The translations under genes and the position numbers were made by a program. From Phallusia mammillata (Eukaryota > Chordata > Ascidiacea > Phlebobranchia > Ascidiidae), in the NCBI GenBank assembly GCA_003260075.1, contig QLIY01000108.1:107383-171382 (forward strand): a DNA stretch of 64,000 nt, given 5' to 3'. Position 1 is the stretch's first letter, and each line of letters begins with the position of its first letter. The notes under the pieces were generated by a model. That model saw only the letters and a program-made list of their open reading frames with translations. It was not told where the DNA came from and did not search any database. Positions 38,101 through 49,443 of the stretch are shown here, piece after piece.

Positions 38101-39657
38101 GCTAGTTATAATTTGATCAATTACTTGGTTGTAACTTTTTGATTTTACCGCTTCAAATGCAACTGTATCCTGAAAACAAAAAAGAAATATAGGATATATA
38201 GGTCTTATTGATAAAATTTTACAAGATTAAAATGTTGAAATGTATTTTTGAAGTCATGACTTTGCAAACCTTACATATTTACATGCATTTAAAACGGTGC
38301 CATCTAAAATTCCAGGCCTTAAGGTACTACAGATGAAAATGGTTAATCGCAAGTTGAGTAATACCGGTTAATGGGGATGGTTTAGTGAATTCCAAACCGC
38401 CTTTTTTATCATGTGTTTAAGAAAAATCGGAAAAATGCAATCCTCCAAATCAAAAAAGTCAGTTAATCGGGACAATTTTCAAATTGTATTCTGTCATTTA
38501 AAGAGAAAATAATTCCGATGAAATGGGATTTAAAAACAATATTGCAAATATATGCAAGAATGCATGTTGCTGATCTTTTTTTTTTAAAAAAAAACACAGT
38601 GTGCAAACTCTAACCTAGTAATGAAAGAGTAATTTACGTTTTGAGGGACTACCAGGAGAATAAGCAATTAGGCATAAGAATCCAGAAGACCAACGCCACT
38701 CTGCTAGATTTGCTTTCAGAAAGATTCAGTTATTGAAAAGAATTCCAGTAACTAACTAACCTGGGGATCAGGGAGCCATCCATGATATAAAGAGATTCTC
38801 AACAAATCAAAAACTAACAATTCAGGTGTACATTCAAAACTTGAAGAAGTTTTAAACTGCACATTTACATCAATTCCAGTTTGTAGTTTAGGAAATATTG
38901 AAATTGCATCTGACATATTTTGTTCATAATTTAACTTTTCATCATCTGGTAAATCTGAAGGCATATCGCTCAGAATTAGATCACCTAAAAATACAATGGA
39001 TTGTTGTAAAAAATGTTGTATGCATAAAAAATATTTGCATTTAATGAACGACAGCCACATTTATTTTCATTATAGCTAGTAGAGTGTATGCAATTTTAGT
39101 GCGATTTGTCATATTATGATACCTAGACGATCCATGATTTGTCGTGAAGATATCATCTCCAACAGCTCGGAAAGGGTAATCTAAATAGAAAAACGAGTTC
39201 TAAAACACAAAACACTTACTTCATACACTTTCAAAAATAATACCCTGGTAAGCATGTGAAAAAAAACCTAAAATTCACTGTCATTTAGTGAATGTCAACA
39301 AAAAAATTTTTTTTTTCCCCCCCCCCCAAAACGAGTTCTAAAACACAAAACACTTACTTCATACACTTTCAAAAAAATACCCTGGTAAGCATGTGAAAAA
39401 AACCCTAAAATTCACTGACATTTAGTGAATGTCAAAAAAATATTTTTTTTTTAATTTACCCTTTTTGATAGTAGCAAGACATTGAACAGTGCCAATAAAG
39501 GACAGGGGCCATTTTTGTTTTGTGTGATGATTGGAGTTTTGGAATCTTCCCAAGTGATCCACTTTATGTGATAAACACACAGGTCTTCCTCTGCCGAATC
39601 CTGTGATGGGGACGTAGCAGGCCGGTCATTTGGAACCTCAACTCCCTCACTTTCCAT
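35108..39657 (-). CDS. MINDY: MINDY1/2 (FAM63) Lys48-specific deubiquitinase
   Basis: MINDY enzymes trim Lys48-linked polyubiquitin chains. Exons on the minus strand: 39657-39460, 39180-39123, 38984-38761, 38169-38067, 37808-37663, 37307-37125, 35817-35726 and 35261-35108. They total 1158 nt, 385 aa, with all phases consistent. Seen: YHIKWITW, then TPIITQNKNGPCPLLALFNV with catalytic Cys52 and the oxyanion-hole Gln46; LLRISLYHGWLPDPQ; and VLFRNNHFSTLYK with catalytic His234. VTDQGFL and a C-terminal DVMIAMSLTADD segment resemble the ubiquitin-binding region. The tail MASRLQQEYDEQ is Gln-rich and ends SSSDKCTIL. The final C-T-I-L is CaaX-like, as in vertebrate MINDY1/2 (CILL). The exon 4/5 junction uses the acceptor CGCAG|GTCTT. 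It is shorter than mammalian MINDY1, mainly at the N-terminus. Confidence 0.93.
39200..39450. repeat. Tandem copy bridged by 11 C in MINDY intron 1
   Basis: Sequence from about 39193 to 39316 recurs at 39328-39450, separated by C39317-39327, with small differences. It lies between exon 1 and exon 2 and does not touch coding sequence. Confidence 0.8.
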
Positions 39658-40248
39658 ATCAGACTGTGCTTAACTTCTACCACTAAATGTTATCAGCACA
39701 GGCCAAATTAATTTCTATCAGTACTAAACAAAAAGCCACCTTAGTATCAGAAACCTAAAAAATAAAACACATAAATAAATATATCAGGTTTTGAACATTT
39801 AAAGGTCCATATGTCATGAAAAAAATCTAGTAGATCGACTGAGGCAAGCAGTTGTTAACATACAATGTCAGATGAAATAAGAAAATTAAGCCGATAAAGA
39901 AGAATCTGTCCACTTTAGAAGGGATGCCACAAATTGGTAGGTAGCATGTGACGTTAAATGTGCTCTAACTTTTATAACCAACAGTAAAGAATTGCTAGTG
40001 ATAACAGTAACAAAAAGCATATACAAGGTAGTGCATCAAACTCTATTAGTTACTAAATGAGAAGTGATACATGGCTAATGGCAATTTAACAAACACTATA
40101 AAAAATACATAATCCAATATTGTAAACATACAGTTTTGGTCACATACATTAAAAAGTATGATGCCTTGACATATTATAAGTTATTGCACTATTCACATAA
40201 TAGTCACTTTACATTAGTGTTATACATTTTCAAAAGTCAGAAGATATT
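39658..40248. other. NKIRAS-MINDY intergenic spacer
   Basis: 590 nt of AT-rich DNA lie between two genes on the same strand. I see no AATAAA on the minus strand here and no coding segment. A shared transcript cannot be excluded. Confidence 0.4.
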
Positions 40249-40821
40249 TTAATCAATACTTTGTTGTTTCATTCGTCGACTTCCTAACAAAGTGGACTTA
40301 ACTGGGGGTTGTGTCATTTTGCTACACAAATGGATAAATGGTTCTGCAAGCTGCTTGCGTTTTGAAATACACGTTTCAAATAGTTTCACTTTCTCTTTTG
40401 TTGCCCAATTTTGAGCAAAGTTTGTATCTACAACCTTCTCTCCCTCCAGATCACATTTGTTGCCTATTACAACTATTGAGATGTCCTTCTTTTCACGAGC
40501 CTTTTCGATTTCTTTTTTGATGACTTCTACACATTTGAATGAATCTTTATCGGTAACATTGTAAACAAGAACAAACCCATCGCCAAAATGAAAATAATGA
40601 CGAGGAAAAGTGGTTGCATTCATCCAATCAGCTCCACCAGTGTCTTGGATTTTTACAGTTTCCTTTACACCCCGGTCAGTGTCAATTTGTGCCAAATATG
40701 TATCCTCAATAGTTTTGTACTGAACACTGCAAGCATGTTCCCCATATATCAAGTGTTCTAGGATTGATGTTTTTCCAGTTTTGCTTGCCCCACAAACAAC
40801 CAGCCTAGTAATCTTTCCCAT
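40249..40821 (-). CDS. NKIRAS: kappaB-Ras (NKIRAS) atypical small GTPase
   Basis: This is a complete intronless 190-aa Ras-like protein. The family restrains NF-kappaB by binding IkappaB and also affects Ral signalling. Seen: P-loop GASKTGKTS (G11-S19); TIEDTY in the effector region; TDRGVKE, which is strongly conserved in NKIRAS; DTGG in place of Ras DTAGQ; HYFHFGDGFVLVYNVTD; the guanine-specificity motif GNKCD; and SKMTQPPVKS near the end, like SKLSQP in vertebrate NKIRAS. The Gln61 position of Ras is not Gln (sequence DTGGADW), which fits the family's poor GTP hydrolysis. There is no CaaX box (end MKQQSID), also typical. The start ATG at 40821 lies about 10 nt after an acceptor-like TTTTAG|G, suggesting a 5' UTR intron or spliced-leader site. 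It lies upstream of MINDY on the same strand. Confidence 0.93.
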   Translation of the reverse strand: MGKITRLVVCGASKTGKTSILEHLIYGEHACSVQYKTIEDTYLAQIDTDRGVKETVKIQDTGGADWMNATTFPRHYFHFGDGFVLVYNVTDKDSFKCVEVIKKEIEKAREKKDISIVVIGNKCDLEGEKVVDTNFAQNWATKEKVKLFETCISKRKQLAEPFIHLCSKMTQPPVKSTLLGSRRMKQQSID

Positions 40822-42130
40822 TACATTTGCCTAAAATTCAAGGGTTTTCACAGGTATGTTTTAAAGCAGGGGTATGATTTCAGCAGACAAATCATATATG
40901 ATTTTTACAAAAGTAAAAAGAAATTGCATTGCCCAGAGAAATCACAAACACAGCTGTTTGTTGCACATTCTCTATAAACAATCATTACAGATACATTTGG
41001 GTACTTTAGACCAGGGGTATGCAACCTGCGGCCCGCGGGCCAAATGCGGCCCTTCATTAAAGGTTGTGCGGCCCGCAGAGACCCTTGGATTACAAATGTA
41101 CTGGCAAACAAAACCAACTATAATATATTTTTGAGCAGATTAATGCGCCCGATGCTATTTTTCTGTGACCTGGCAGTAGGTGGCGAGAATCATATGCGAA
41201 TTTTACTTGTAGTTAAGCATATTTGGTAAGCAACAAAGAAAAATCACTTTGTGTTTTACACAGGTGCGGCCCACGATCTAATTTTGGTAATTGTATTTGG
41301 CCCCACAGTAACAAAGGTTGCACACCCCTGCTTTAGACAGCTGATTAAATGAGTTGAGTTTCCTTCGTGAAAAAAACTGAGTTTTTTTTGCTTGGTTTGT
41401 GTGGCAAATATTTTTTGATGTAAAAAAGGGTGCATTAGGTACAAAAGGCAAGCCTATATACTCTGGTCCCCAACTTCCCACACTATATATTTAAATAACA
41501 CAGAACAAAAAGTATTTAACTTTACCATCAGATACATTGCACTTGCACATTGGTAGAACACAATGCATCAAAGCTCAGTTAACATCCAGGAACTAACTTT
41601 TTGATGGAAACCGTCAACATTACTTTTCCTGACAACACATAGACACAAAACAAACAACAATAGAAGCAGGAAGCACACTCGTTTAATGTTTGTCAGGCAC
41701 ACAAACAAATACGGTTCAGTTTTAGCCATGTTTGTTATTAGGCTTGTCATATAACCACGCTGAAAGCATTTATGATACAAAACGACGAAAGAAACCTTTT
41801 TCACCTAAATTTAACTTAAACTGAATAAACTATGCGTTACGTTTGTCATAAGCCCTTGTCAACCGTAATTTGGAACCCCTACTGTGTGATGCAACAAACG
41901 ATAATTCTTTCTACAATTACAACACATTTATCGGTTGACGGTTCGAAACAGTAAAGAGCTTTCGTGTTACAAAATATTTTATATGTTGTAACATAGTTGT
42001 TTTTTTGTTCCAAAATTATGACAGCAATACATAATAATAAAATCGTTCCGCATGAATGACATCCCGTATTCACCGAAAGTGTAGAAAGACTTAAATATCC
42101 CAAAAGGCCAAAACTATCGTGTGGTGAATA
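40822..42130. other. Divergent spacer between NKIRAS and GSKIP-TSC2
   Basis: This region probably contains both promoters. It includes the hAT-like MITE at 41012-41330. The remainder is AT-rich without recognisable exons. The 70-78-codon minus frames have no signature. Confidence 0.5.
41012..41330. mobile_element. hAT-like MITE, perfect TSD CTTTAGAC
   Basis: TIRs are CAGGGGTATGCAACC and GGTTGCACACCCCTG. CTTTAGAC is on both sides (41004-41011 and 41331-41338). The 319-bp element is an intact, unduplicated member of the family at 12243 and 14513 and a useful reference for their true length. Confidence 0.88.
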
Positions 42131-42731
42131 ATGCCGACAGTCTTTGACAAAAATCGTCGCTTGGCGCTTGCATTTAGTGCGCTAAATAAAGTAATGGTAG
42201 GTATTTGCTGTGCATATTCTGATCATGTTTGTTTTTCGTCCCAGCAAACTGCACCAGCAAGCGTTTCAGATACCATACAATAAAATGTATAACGTTGTTT
42301 CACTTCTCGTAAATCGAAACTGGAAAAAAGTCGCAGAAAAAAATGTGCTAATTGCTGCAGGTTGTCACGTGCAGTTCTTGGTGTTGTAATGATTGACGGA
42401 ATGTACCTGTCTAGTCATGCACGTGTGGTTATGGGGTCTTACTTTCAGTCGGTGTTCTCCTTACGCTTTAATTGCACATGTAGCATTTCTGTGCATGTTT
42501 TTTAAAAAAATTTCTTGGCAAATGCCAGAAGCCCAGAACACTTTTAGGAAGCCCAAGCTTAAGCAGTGAACACAAAACATTTAAGATTACATTTCATCAG
42601 GTTGTTGCATTTATAAAATAGAGATCTTTTGTGTGCAAAACTCTTCTGTGTTTTGCATGTAAAAAGTGTATTTTTTGTATATTTTGCAGTGGATGGATTG
42701 TGAAAAAGCATTTACAGTGTTTTGTGTATGA
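42131..42731 (+). promoter_or_regulatory. Predicted 35-codon upstream ORF across a splice, before GSKIP
   Basis: ATG at 42131 opens 22 codons to a strong donor ATG|GTAGGT (42196/42197). The next acceptor TTTTGCAG|TGG starts at 42690. The spliced frame continues WMDCEKAFTVFCV and stops at 42729-42731, 13 nt before the GSKIP ATG at 42745. No exon-1 frame extends the GSKIP frame. It is either a uORF or a short first cistron. The exon pairing is predicted from splice sites only. Confidence 0.45.
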
Positions 42732-42744
42732 TATTTGCAAGCCA

Positions 42745-43077
42745 ATGGATAATGATGATGCAATTTCTGAAGTGAAATCCATTGTTCAAGAAATTGGCTT
42801 TGCTGTACAGAACGCTAAAGTGTCAGACTCTGATCCATTGCTGTTTTCTGTCACAATTCTTGAAAATGTCCAGTTCAACCTACAGTTGACATACAAAGGC
42901 ATACAAGTTTTGTCACACCAGAGCTTTGATGACAAGACAACATTTAATGAAATTAATGGTTTGATTTTTGAATCAATCCATGCATTTCTGAACAAAGTAA
43001 GTCCAAGATTCCGTGTTGCGTTTGCTGATAGTCTCAGTTCAAAACTTGCAAAGCTACAAAGTGCACACAATGGCTGA
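42745..43077 (+). CDS. GSKIP: GSKIP-like GSK3-interacting protein
   Basis: This 110-aa protein matches GSKIP over its whole length. GSKIP binds and inhibits GSK3-beta and anchors PKA through an amphipathic helix. Seen: an N-terminal helix VKSIVQEIGFAVQNAKVS, corresponding to the AKAP region (VNDVLFAVNNMF in human); a middle beta segment FNLQLTYKGIQVLSHQSF; and the C-terminal GSK3-interaction helix VSPRFRVAFADSLSSKLAKL, corresponding to SPAYREAFGNALLQRLEAL. The start ATG 42745 was chosen because nothing upstream in frame matches the family and the acceptor at 42690 gives no phase-compatible extension. The stop TGA at 43075-43077 lies 8 nt inside the TSC2 frame. The coding region is a single exon. 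Confidence 0.85.
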   Translation: MDNDDAISEVKSIVQEIGFAVQNAKVSDSDPLLFSVTILENVQFNLQLTYKGIQVLSHQSFDDKTTFNEINGLIFESIHAFLNKVSPRFRVAFADSLSSKLAKLQSAHNG

Positions 43078-46000
43078 ACACAAGGAAAGTTCATTAAGCA
43101 TTAAAGATCGATTAAAAAATTTCTTGAGCTTACACAAAAATCAAGCAGGCACATCACCTGTGGAAGAAGAGCATATTGAGAAACAAACTATAAACAATGA
43201 GTTTTGGCTTGAAGTATCAAGAACCAAACCAATTGAGAATCGAATAGATAAACTAGTTGCCTTTGAGCAATACTTTGAAACGAAACAACTGGATTATGGC
43301 ATTGTGGAAAAACTTTGGGTAAAAACGAAGGATATACTAAATCCAACTGTGCCTCTTGAACACAGAAGCAGATATTTTAAATTCCTGCAACATTTAATAT
43401 CATGTCAGTATCGGAATATAGGCTTGCTGAAGTCTGTGTTGTTTGCAACGTTAAGTTCACACAAATATTCCTATGGTGACGATATTGTTAATGTTCTAAA
43501 TATCATTGATGCTTTATCGGACCATGGAAAGCAGTTGGAATTTCTTGAAGATGAGGTATGTATCAAAGTATGTGTTTTTTGCAAGCAGTACTAATCTATT
43601 TTGTTATAGTCACCATATCTATGCTAAACTCAGCATAATTTGTTTTTGAAAAACAGAGTTCACACAAGTTTGTCATTATTTAAATTTTCTGTGTTCTTAT
43701 TTAACATGTAAACATAAAAAAGTTTTATAACGACCCTTTCCTTTAAACGGCGAAAGTAAAGAACAAAATATTTCCTAATTTCCGATTAATATAAACAATT
43801 TTTTTCAAATATAGATTTCTTCTTATCTCGTCTTGTGGATGGACATTGTCGGACACAACAAAATTTATTTGTCCCTTCTACTGAATGTGGTGAAATTCAA
43901 CTCTTCACATTTGGATGAAGCAACAATTGAGGGAATAGTTCACCATCTGTGTGTCCATTGCTCTGCTTCCACTTCAGTGTTGGAAATGGAATCCTTGTTA
44001 AAGGTAATTGTGTTGCTTTATTACTTGCCTATGTTGCATTGCTAATCATTTAAAACCTGTTTCTTTTTTACTAGGTGCTTGATGCCATTATATGCTACAA
44101 CTCCTTGCCACAAAGCAGAGTTCACGAAGTAGTTGTAACCTTATGTCAAGCGCTGAATCATAAAAACTTGTGTGACCAAAGCTGGAAAATAATGCGAAAT
44201 CTGCTTGGTACACATTTGGGTCACAGTTGTGTGCAAACCATGTGTCAGATGTTACAGGATGTTCAAGCTATTGAAGATGGAATGGTATTACGAAGCGCTG
44301 TGTTTTTTCTTGGCATGGGCCTTTGGGGGTCAAAATGTGTTTCCACCCTAATGCATAAGCCCCAGTCGATTTTACCTTGCTTTGGCTATGCCCTCAAGAT
44401 GCAAAACCCTGCCATAGGATTTGAGGTATCTCTTACATGCCAAAGACTTGTGAAAAAGTTTGGCCATGAGTTACACCCTTTAGCTTGGGAGCAAGTTCTT
44501 GTCATTGTGGAGGCAATCTTGGATACAGCAGCTTCGCATTCAAGAAACGAGCAATTCAAAGCACTGCAGAAAACTGCTCATGAACTTTTGACTCTTATTG
44601 AAAAACTTTACCAAATTCAAGCATTTGATGGCTCACATGAGGATTTGTTCAGAGTGATTGAAAAGTACTTTGCAGGTAGACAGACAGAATCAGTGTTACT
44701 GCTTTTGTCTTATAAGGCACAGCTTATGAATCCGTCAAAAGAAAATTGGATGTTAAATTTGTTGTATCTCATTGAAAAGTTTTTTGTTCCTACCATGGAA
44801 ACCGACATTCGCTTGAAGGTGTTGGATATTGTATCTGATGTGTTGATGAAAAACTGTGAAGTGTATGAAAAGGACTTGATTGACACCATATTGGCGCCGA
44901 CATTTCAAGGTGTACATACTGAGACAAACGCAACCGTGCAACAGCACAGTATAAAACTGATCACTGACTTTCTTCAAAGAAGCAAAACAAGCCAATGTAC
45001 AGCTTTGCTGCAGTGTTTTAAACCATTCATGCAAGTTTCACTCACAGCAGCCAACTTGTTTAGCAAAGAAGCCTGGTCTGCAACGGAGATGCCTATTACG
45101 CAAGTTGTAAAAGGCCTGGTACAATTTTTTGAGGACAAGTTTTACACAAGCCAGGGAAAATACTGCATTGAAGCATATGAGATGCTTATTGAGTTTCTTA
45201 ACAGTTACTACCACAGCCAGTTACCTTCAATAAATGCTGCGTTTCTGTGGGAAGCACGCAACGAAACTCTGAACCTGTTGTTTAAACTACGTGCCAATTT
45301 TATGCAGCAGCTTAAAGTGTTAAACTCTGTCTACTTTAATCCTTTAATCACATGCCATGAAACAGATCTTGTTGATGGAGAATCAGCTCAACATTTCTCA
45401 ACAGTGTATCTGCCATTTGAGCTTGCCCTGAACTGCCTAATTCAGTGTTTTGAAAAGGAAAATTACTGGCCAGTGTTGAATGCTGCTTTAACTTCAATCT
45501 GTGATTTGACGGAAAACAAAACAATCATGCTTAGTGGAAAAGTTTTGAACATCCGTACTCTTGCAGAGGTAGTTAGCAATTTAGTGTCAAGCAACCCCAG
45601 GGTAAACACCTTGTCCGGTGTTGAAAAGGGCTTCAAACGGGAGGAACTGCAATCGGCAGCACTAAGAGCGCTGACTGCTCTGTCTTCGTTTCATGACCAC
45701 ATGGACAATGCACGTCAACGACAAATCATTCGCTGTCTCGATTCTGGCTTTGCGACGAAGTGCGCGAAACAATGCATCACTTCAATTACTTTATGCATGG
45801 TGGAAATGAGTTCGGATGCTTTGCTTAGGGTACTTCCTTCCATTCTTCTTCATTTATCACAGATGTCTGCCACCGTTCACTTGGCAACCAGCGTCCTTGA
45901 ACTTCTTTCAACTCTGTCCCAGCTGCCTAGCTTGTATGCAAACTTTGTGGAGGACCAGTACATGAGCGTGTTTGCTATTGCACTTGAACATGCCACCCCA

Positions 46001-47878
46001 GCCAAATTCTCGCTTTACGTAGTCTCAATGGCACATCACATCATCGGCATGTGGTTTGTGAAATGTCGTCTCAGTTTTCGCCCAGACTTCGTACAGTTTA
46101 TCACCCGCAAGCTGCAAAATGTGAACCGCAACAGCATGGAGGACGCTTTTCAACACGGCCTGATCGAATCTTGCATTGATGTAATGGCGCGATACACCTT
46201 TTCAAACAGCATGCCTGTGTCCTCGTGCTCCAAGGCGAAGCGCACGCTTAAAGGAGGCCAGAGCTGTACATGGTTAGTGGGCAACCGGCTAATTACTATC
46301 ACTACTGAAGGAAAAACCGTTTCACCTGTAAAGCATACCAGTTTAGAAGGCAGCCATGATATCCCAATACATCGTGGCACATATGAGCGCCGTCTTTCTG
46401 TAGAAGCACCGGCAAAGCTGCAGACAACCAATACAGTCTCACAGAAGTCATCTCGCATGCGACACAAGTCCGGAGGCGCTGTTCTACGTAGCAAGACAAT
46501 CAGCTTCCTTGATGAGGAAGACGCCCCGGCACCACCTAATGTTGAAAGCAACAGTAGCGTTTGCCTTACTGAAAAAGATTTATCTCGAGCGGAAATCTGC
46601 GTTCGCCGACCTTCAGGTAACACTTCGTTTATTATGACCAGTGAACAATTTACTCTTACACAATGGCCAAGCGAGGGATCCAACCTTCATACCCAAGCGC
46701 CGTTCTTAAAATCCTCCTCCGTTGACTATGACCTGGCTGCACATAACGGTGATGTGTCTCACGCTGATATGAAAGTTCTAAACGGTGAGGTGGACGACCA
46801 TCCAGTCGAAGTTGTAAGGCATCGAAGTCATACAGTGTCGTCTTCTCAGGACTACACACAGCGGGCTGCCTCTCGTGCTCTTACCAGATCGAAACAGCGA
46901 ACAAAGGCTCATACTACTGAGTTATTTGATGGTGTAACATCTGCCTCTGCAACTTCAGTCAAGACAGCACAGACCACAGAATCTGTACTTACGCCAGGTT
47001 TCGTTTTCCTTCAACTATATCAGTCTGCGATCCTTGCTAACCCGCTTCATAGCCCCGTGTTGCTGCCGAACACTGCAACCATTGAACGCGCGGTCCAAGT
47101 GCTCGACATGATTCCGCCGTACGATACTTGGTCGACCGGAGTAGTGTACGTTTGTCCGGGCCAAAAAATGGACGCACGCTCGATCTTGTCAAACGAGCAC
47201 GGTTCGAATCGCTACCAAGACTTTCTTGGTTCTCTTGGTCAACTCGTATCCTTAAAAGAAACTGACAGTTCTCGGACGTATTTAGGCGGACTTGATCAAA
47301 GCGAAGGAGAGGACGGTTTATTCACGTATGTCTGGCAAGAAAACATCATGCAAATGGTGTTTCACGTGACCACACTCATGCCCAATCACGGTGATGACAT
47401 CAGCTGCAAACAACGTCACATCGGGAACGATTACGTCACTATCGTGTATGACGACAGCGAGAAGGCTCATTACGTACCAGGTTGCGTAGTAAAAGGACAA
47501 TTCCTTTCAGCTGAAATTATTGTTAACCCTCTGGATCACGGGTTCAACGCAGTTCGTGTGGAGTATCACAAACCAGAAATGAACGACATATTGCAAATCA
47601 CTGAAAAACGGATCGTATCAGACAAGCGGCTTGGTTTGCTTGTAAAACAGATGGCTTTGCACGCAAACATGGCTGCTGTTGCTTGCAGGTACCAAAACAA
47701 GTCGCAGGAGTCGGTGTCGAAGCCTTTTGCAAGGCTAAAGCAGATCAAACGCATCCGTACCCGAGTCGAACAAGAGATGGCGAGCAAAGACGATAACTCG
47801 TCCAGCAGTTCTCCCGCAAAAACTGCCAGCGCTACAAAGCCTTTGTATTCTTTACACGAGTTTTCTAATTACGTGTGA
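43070..47878 (+). CDS. TSC2: Tuberin, Rheb GTPase-activating protein
   Basis: Tuberin pairs with hamartin and inactivates Rheb, restraining mTORC1. Coding exons: 43070-43555, 43815-44003 and 44075-47878. They give 1492 aa, against about 1800 in human; all junctions are phase 0. Seen: an N-terminal HEAT-like region; CWKLMRNLLGTHLGHS-type homology at SWKIMRNLLGTHLGHS; the DUF3384/tuberin domain up to about residue 800; then WLVGNRLITITT and VRRPSGNTSFIM. A C-terminal RapGAP domain contains LSNEHGSNRYQDFL, YLGGLDQ and HIGNDYVTIVYDDS; Asn about 1343 is the catalytic Asn thumb. RHRSHTVSS with Thr about 1145 aligns with the AKT site T1462 of human (RPRGYTIS). It ends HEFSNYV, like DFTEFV. The ATG 43070 is the first in frame and overlaps the GSKIP stop. 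Confidence 0.95.
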
Positions 47879-48588
47879 TAGCATTCGTCGCGTTTTTCGT
47901 GTGGGAAGCCGGTGTCTTGGTTTTTTAATTCTTGTACTATGGTTTTCTTTGCATTGGGTAACTGTGAATGAGAAATTTTGGTATTTTGTAGTGCTGTTTA
48001 ATTGCCGAAGCCATTGCCTCACAAATTTAACTAAAGTGGGCTATTTGTCGATACAAAATCGTGTACAAAGTTACCTAATTATTGGGCCAACATGGCGTAA
48101 ACTTGTCCTAATAATGTCATATCTTCATATGCATGCACATATAGGCATTAAACTTTGTGGAATAGTTTCAAACTAAAAATATTAACTTTGCATAACATGT
48201 TACCTTCTAACCAGGTGCTATTTATGTGGGGTTGAAGTTTCACGCAAATTTGGTCTTATTGCACACCATGTGACATACAAAAAGTATCGTTCACAAACAA
48301 TTTCTAAATACAGCTTGTACGTTTTTAGTCATTCATTTATGACTTTTTTAAACATCATGTACAATTCGAAACTTATTCTGTAATCATACGTTGACAATTA
48401 GTTTAAAATTGCAATTTATGGTCCCGAAATAACATCTACTACCTGTGAGTTTTCTTCGTTGTTGAGGTAGCTTGTTCATCTTAATATCGCACATATATGT
48501 CAACAACTGCTATAGTTTGGATAACTCATGATATATCGTAGACTCGTGTCAACCATTTTGTATTAGCGCTCCTGAATGATCTGTTTCA

Positions 48589-48594
48589 AATAAA
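48589..48594 (+). terminator. Candidate TSC2 poly(A) signal AATAAA
   Basis: This is a canonical hexamer about 710 nt after the TSC2 stop. An ATTAAA variant occurs nearer (about 48147). Which is used is unknown. Confidence 0.3.
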
Positions 48595-48681
48595 TTTTAC
48601 TTTCAAAGTTTACAATTTTCATTAAAGTTTTAGCAAACATGTTTTTCCAAGCTGTTTTTCACGACGCTGAAGGCATTTTTA

Positions 48682-49443
48682 AAATACAGTAGTCATTGAA
48701 ACACGTTAAAAGAGTCATGTCGTTTATGTCTGGGATTGCAAGTTATAAAGCATCCGAAAATATCGCATTGTAAGGCAGTCGTTTTAATACTACATATGTT
48801 GATAGAAAGTTAATGCTAATATTCGAGGTTGGAAACGAAATTAAGGGCTGATATCGCCGTGGTAGGCCCGTTGCTAAAACGGTTTGAGATGAGTTTATTT
48901 CGCTCGGAAAAACAATCATGGTAACAAAATTGCAATAAAATATTCAACTTGCCTGAAATAGCTGTGCAACGTTGAGACGTAATAAAGAGCGAAACATTAG
49001 AAGGCACAATGGGCGGTAAACGCATATATTTACCGCTAATTGGGGATTTGGAGCAATCGCACCACACGTGTCCAAAACTCATTAAGTTTTTGGGCTGAGC
49101 CTGTATCTGCTGTTTCAATGAATAAACACTTTATTATGGTAGAAGTTAGCCAAAATGTCTTTCCGGTGAAAGCAGTAGCCGTGAACATGTTCCCCCCCCC
49201 CTAAAATACATTAGTCATTTAAACACGTTAAAAGAGTCATGGCGTTTATGTCTGGGATTGCAAGTTATAAAGCATCCGAAAATATCGCACTGTAAGACAG
49301 TCGTTTAAATACTACATATGTTGATAGAAAGTTAATGCTAATATTCGAGGTTGGGAACGAAATTAAGGGGTGATATCGCCGAGGTAGGCTGGTTTGAGAT
49401 GTATTTCGCTCGGTGAAAACAATCATACCCCCCCCCCCCCCCC
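48682..49443. repeat. Diverged copy flanked by two poly-C runs
   Basis: 49202-49427 repeats about 48682-48920 with substitutions and a small internal deletion (CCCGTTGCTAAAACGG lost near 49390). It is enclosed by C10 and C16. It differs from the usual pattern because 270 nt of unique sequence separate the first unit from the first C run. Confidence 0.75.

Noticed and set aside
46150..46683. 177-codon antisense frame within TSC2
   Set aside because: Shadow of the TSC2 exon; the plus frame has clear homology.
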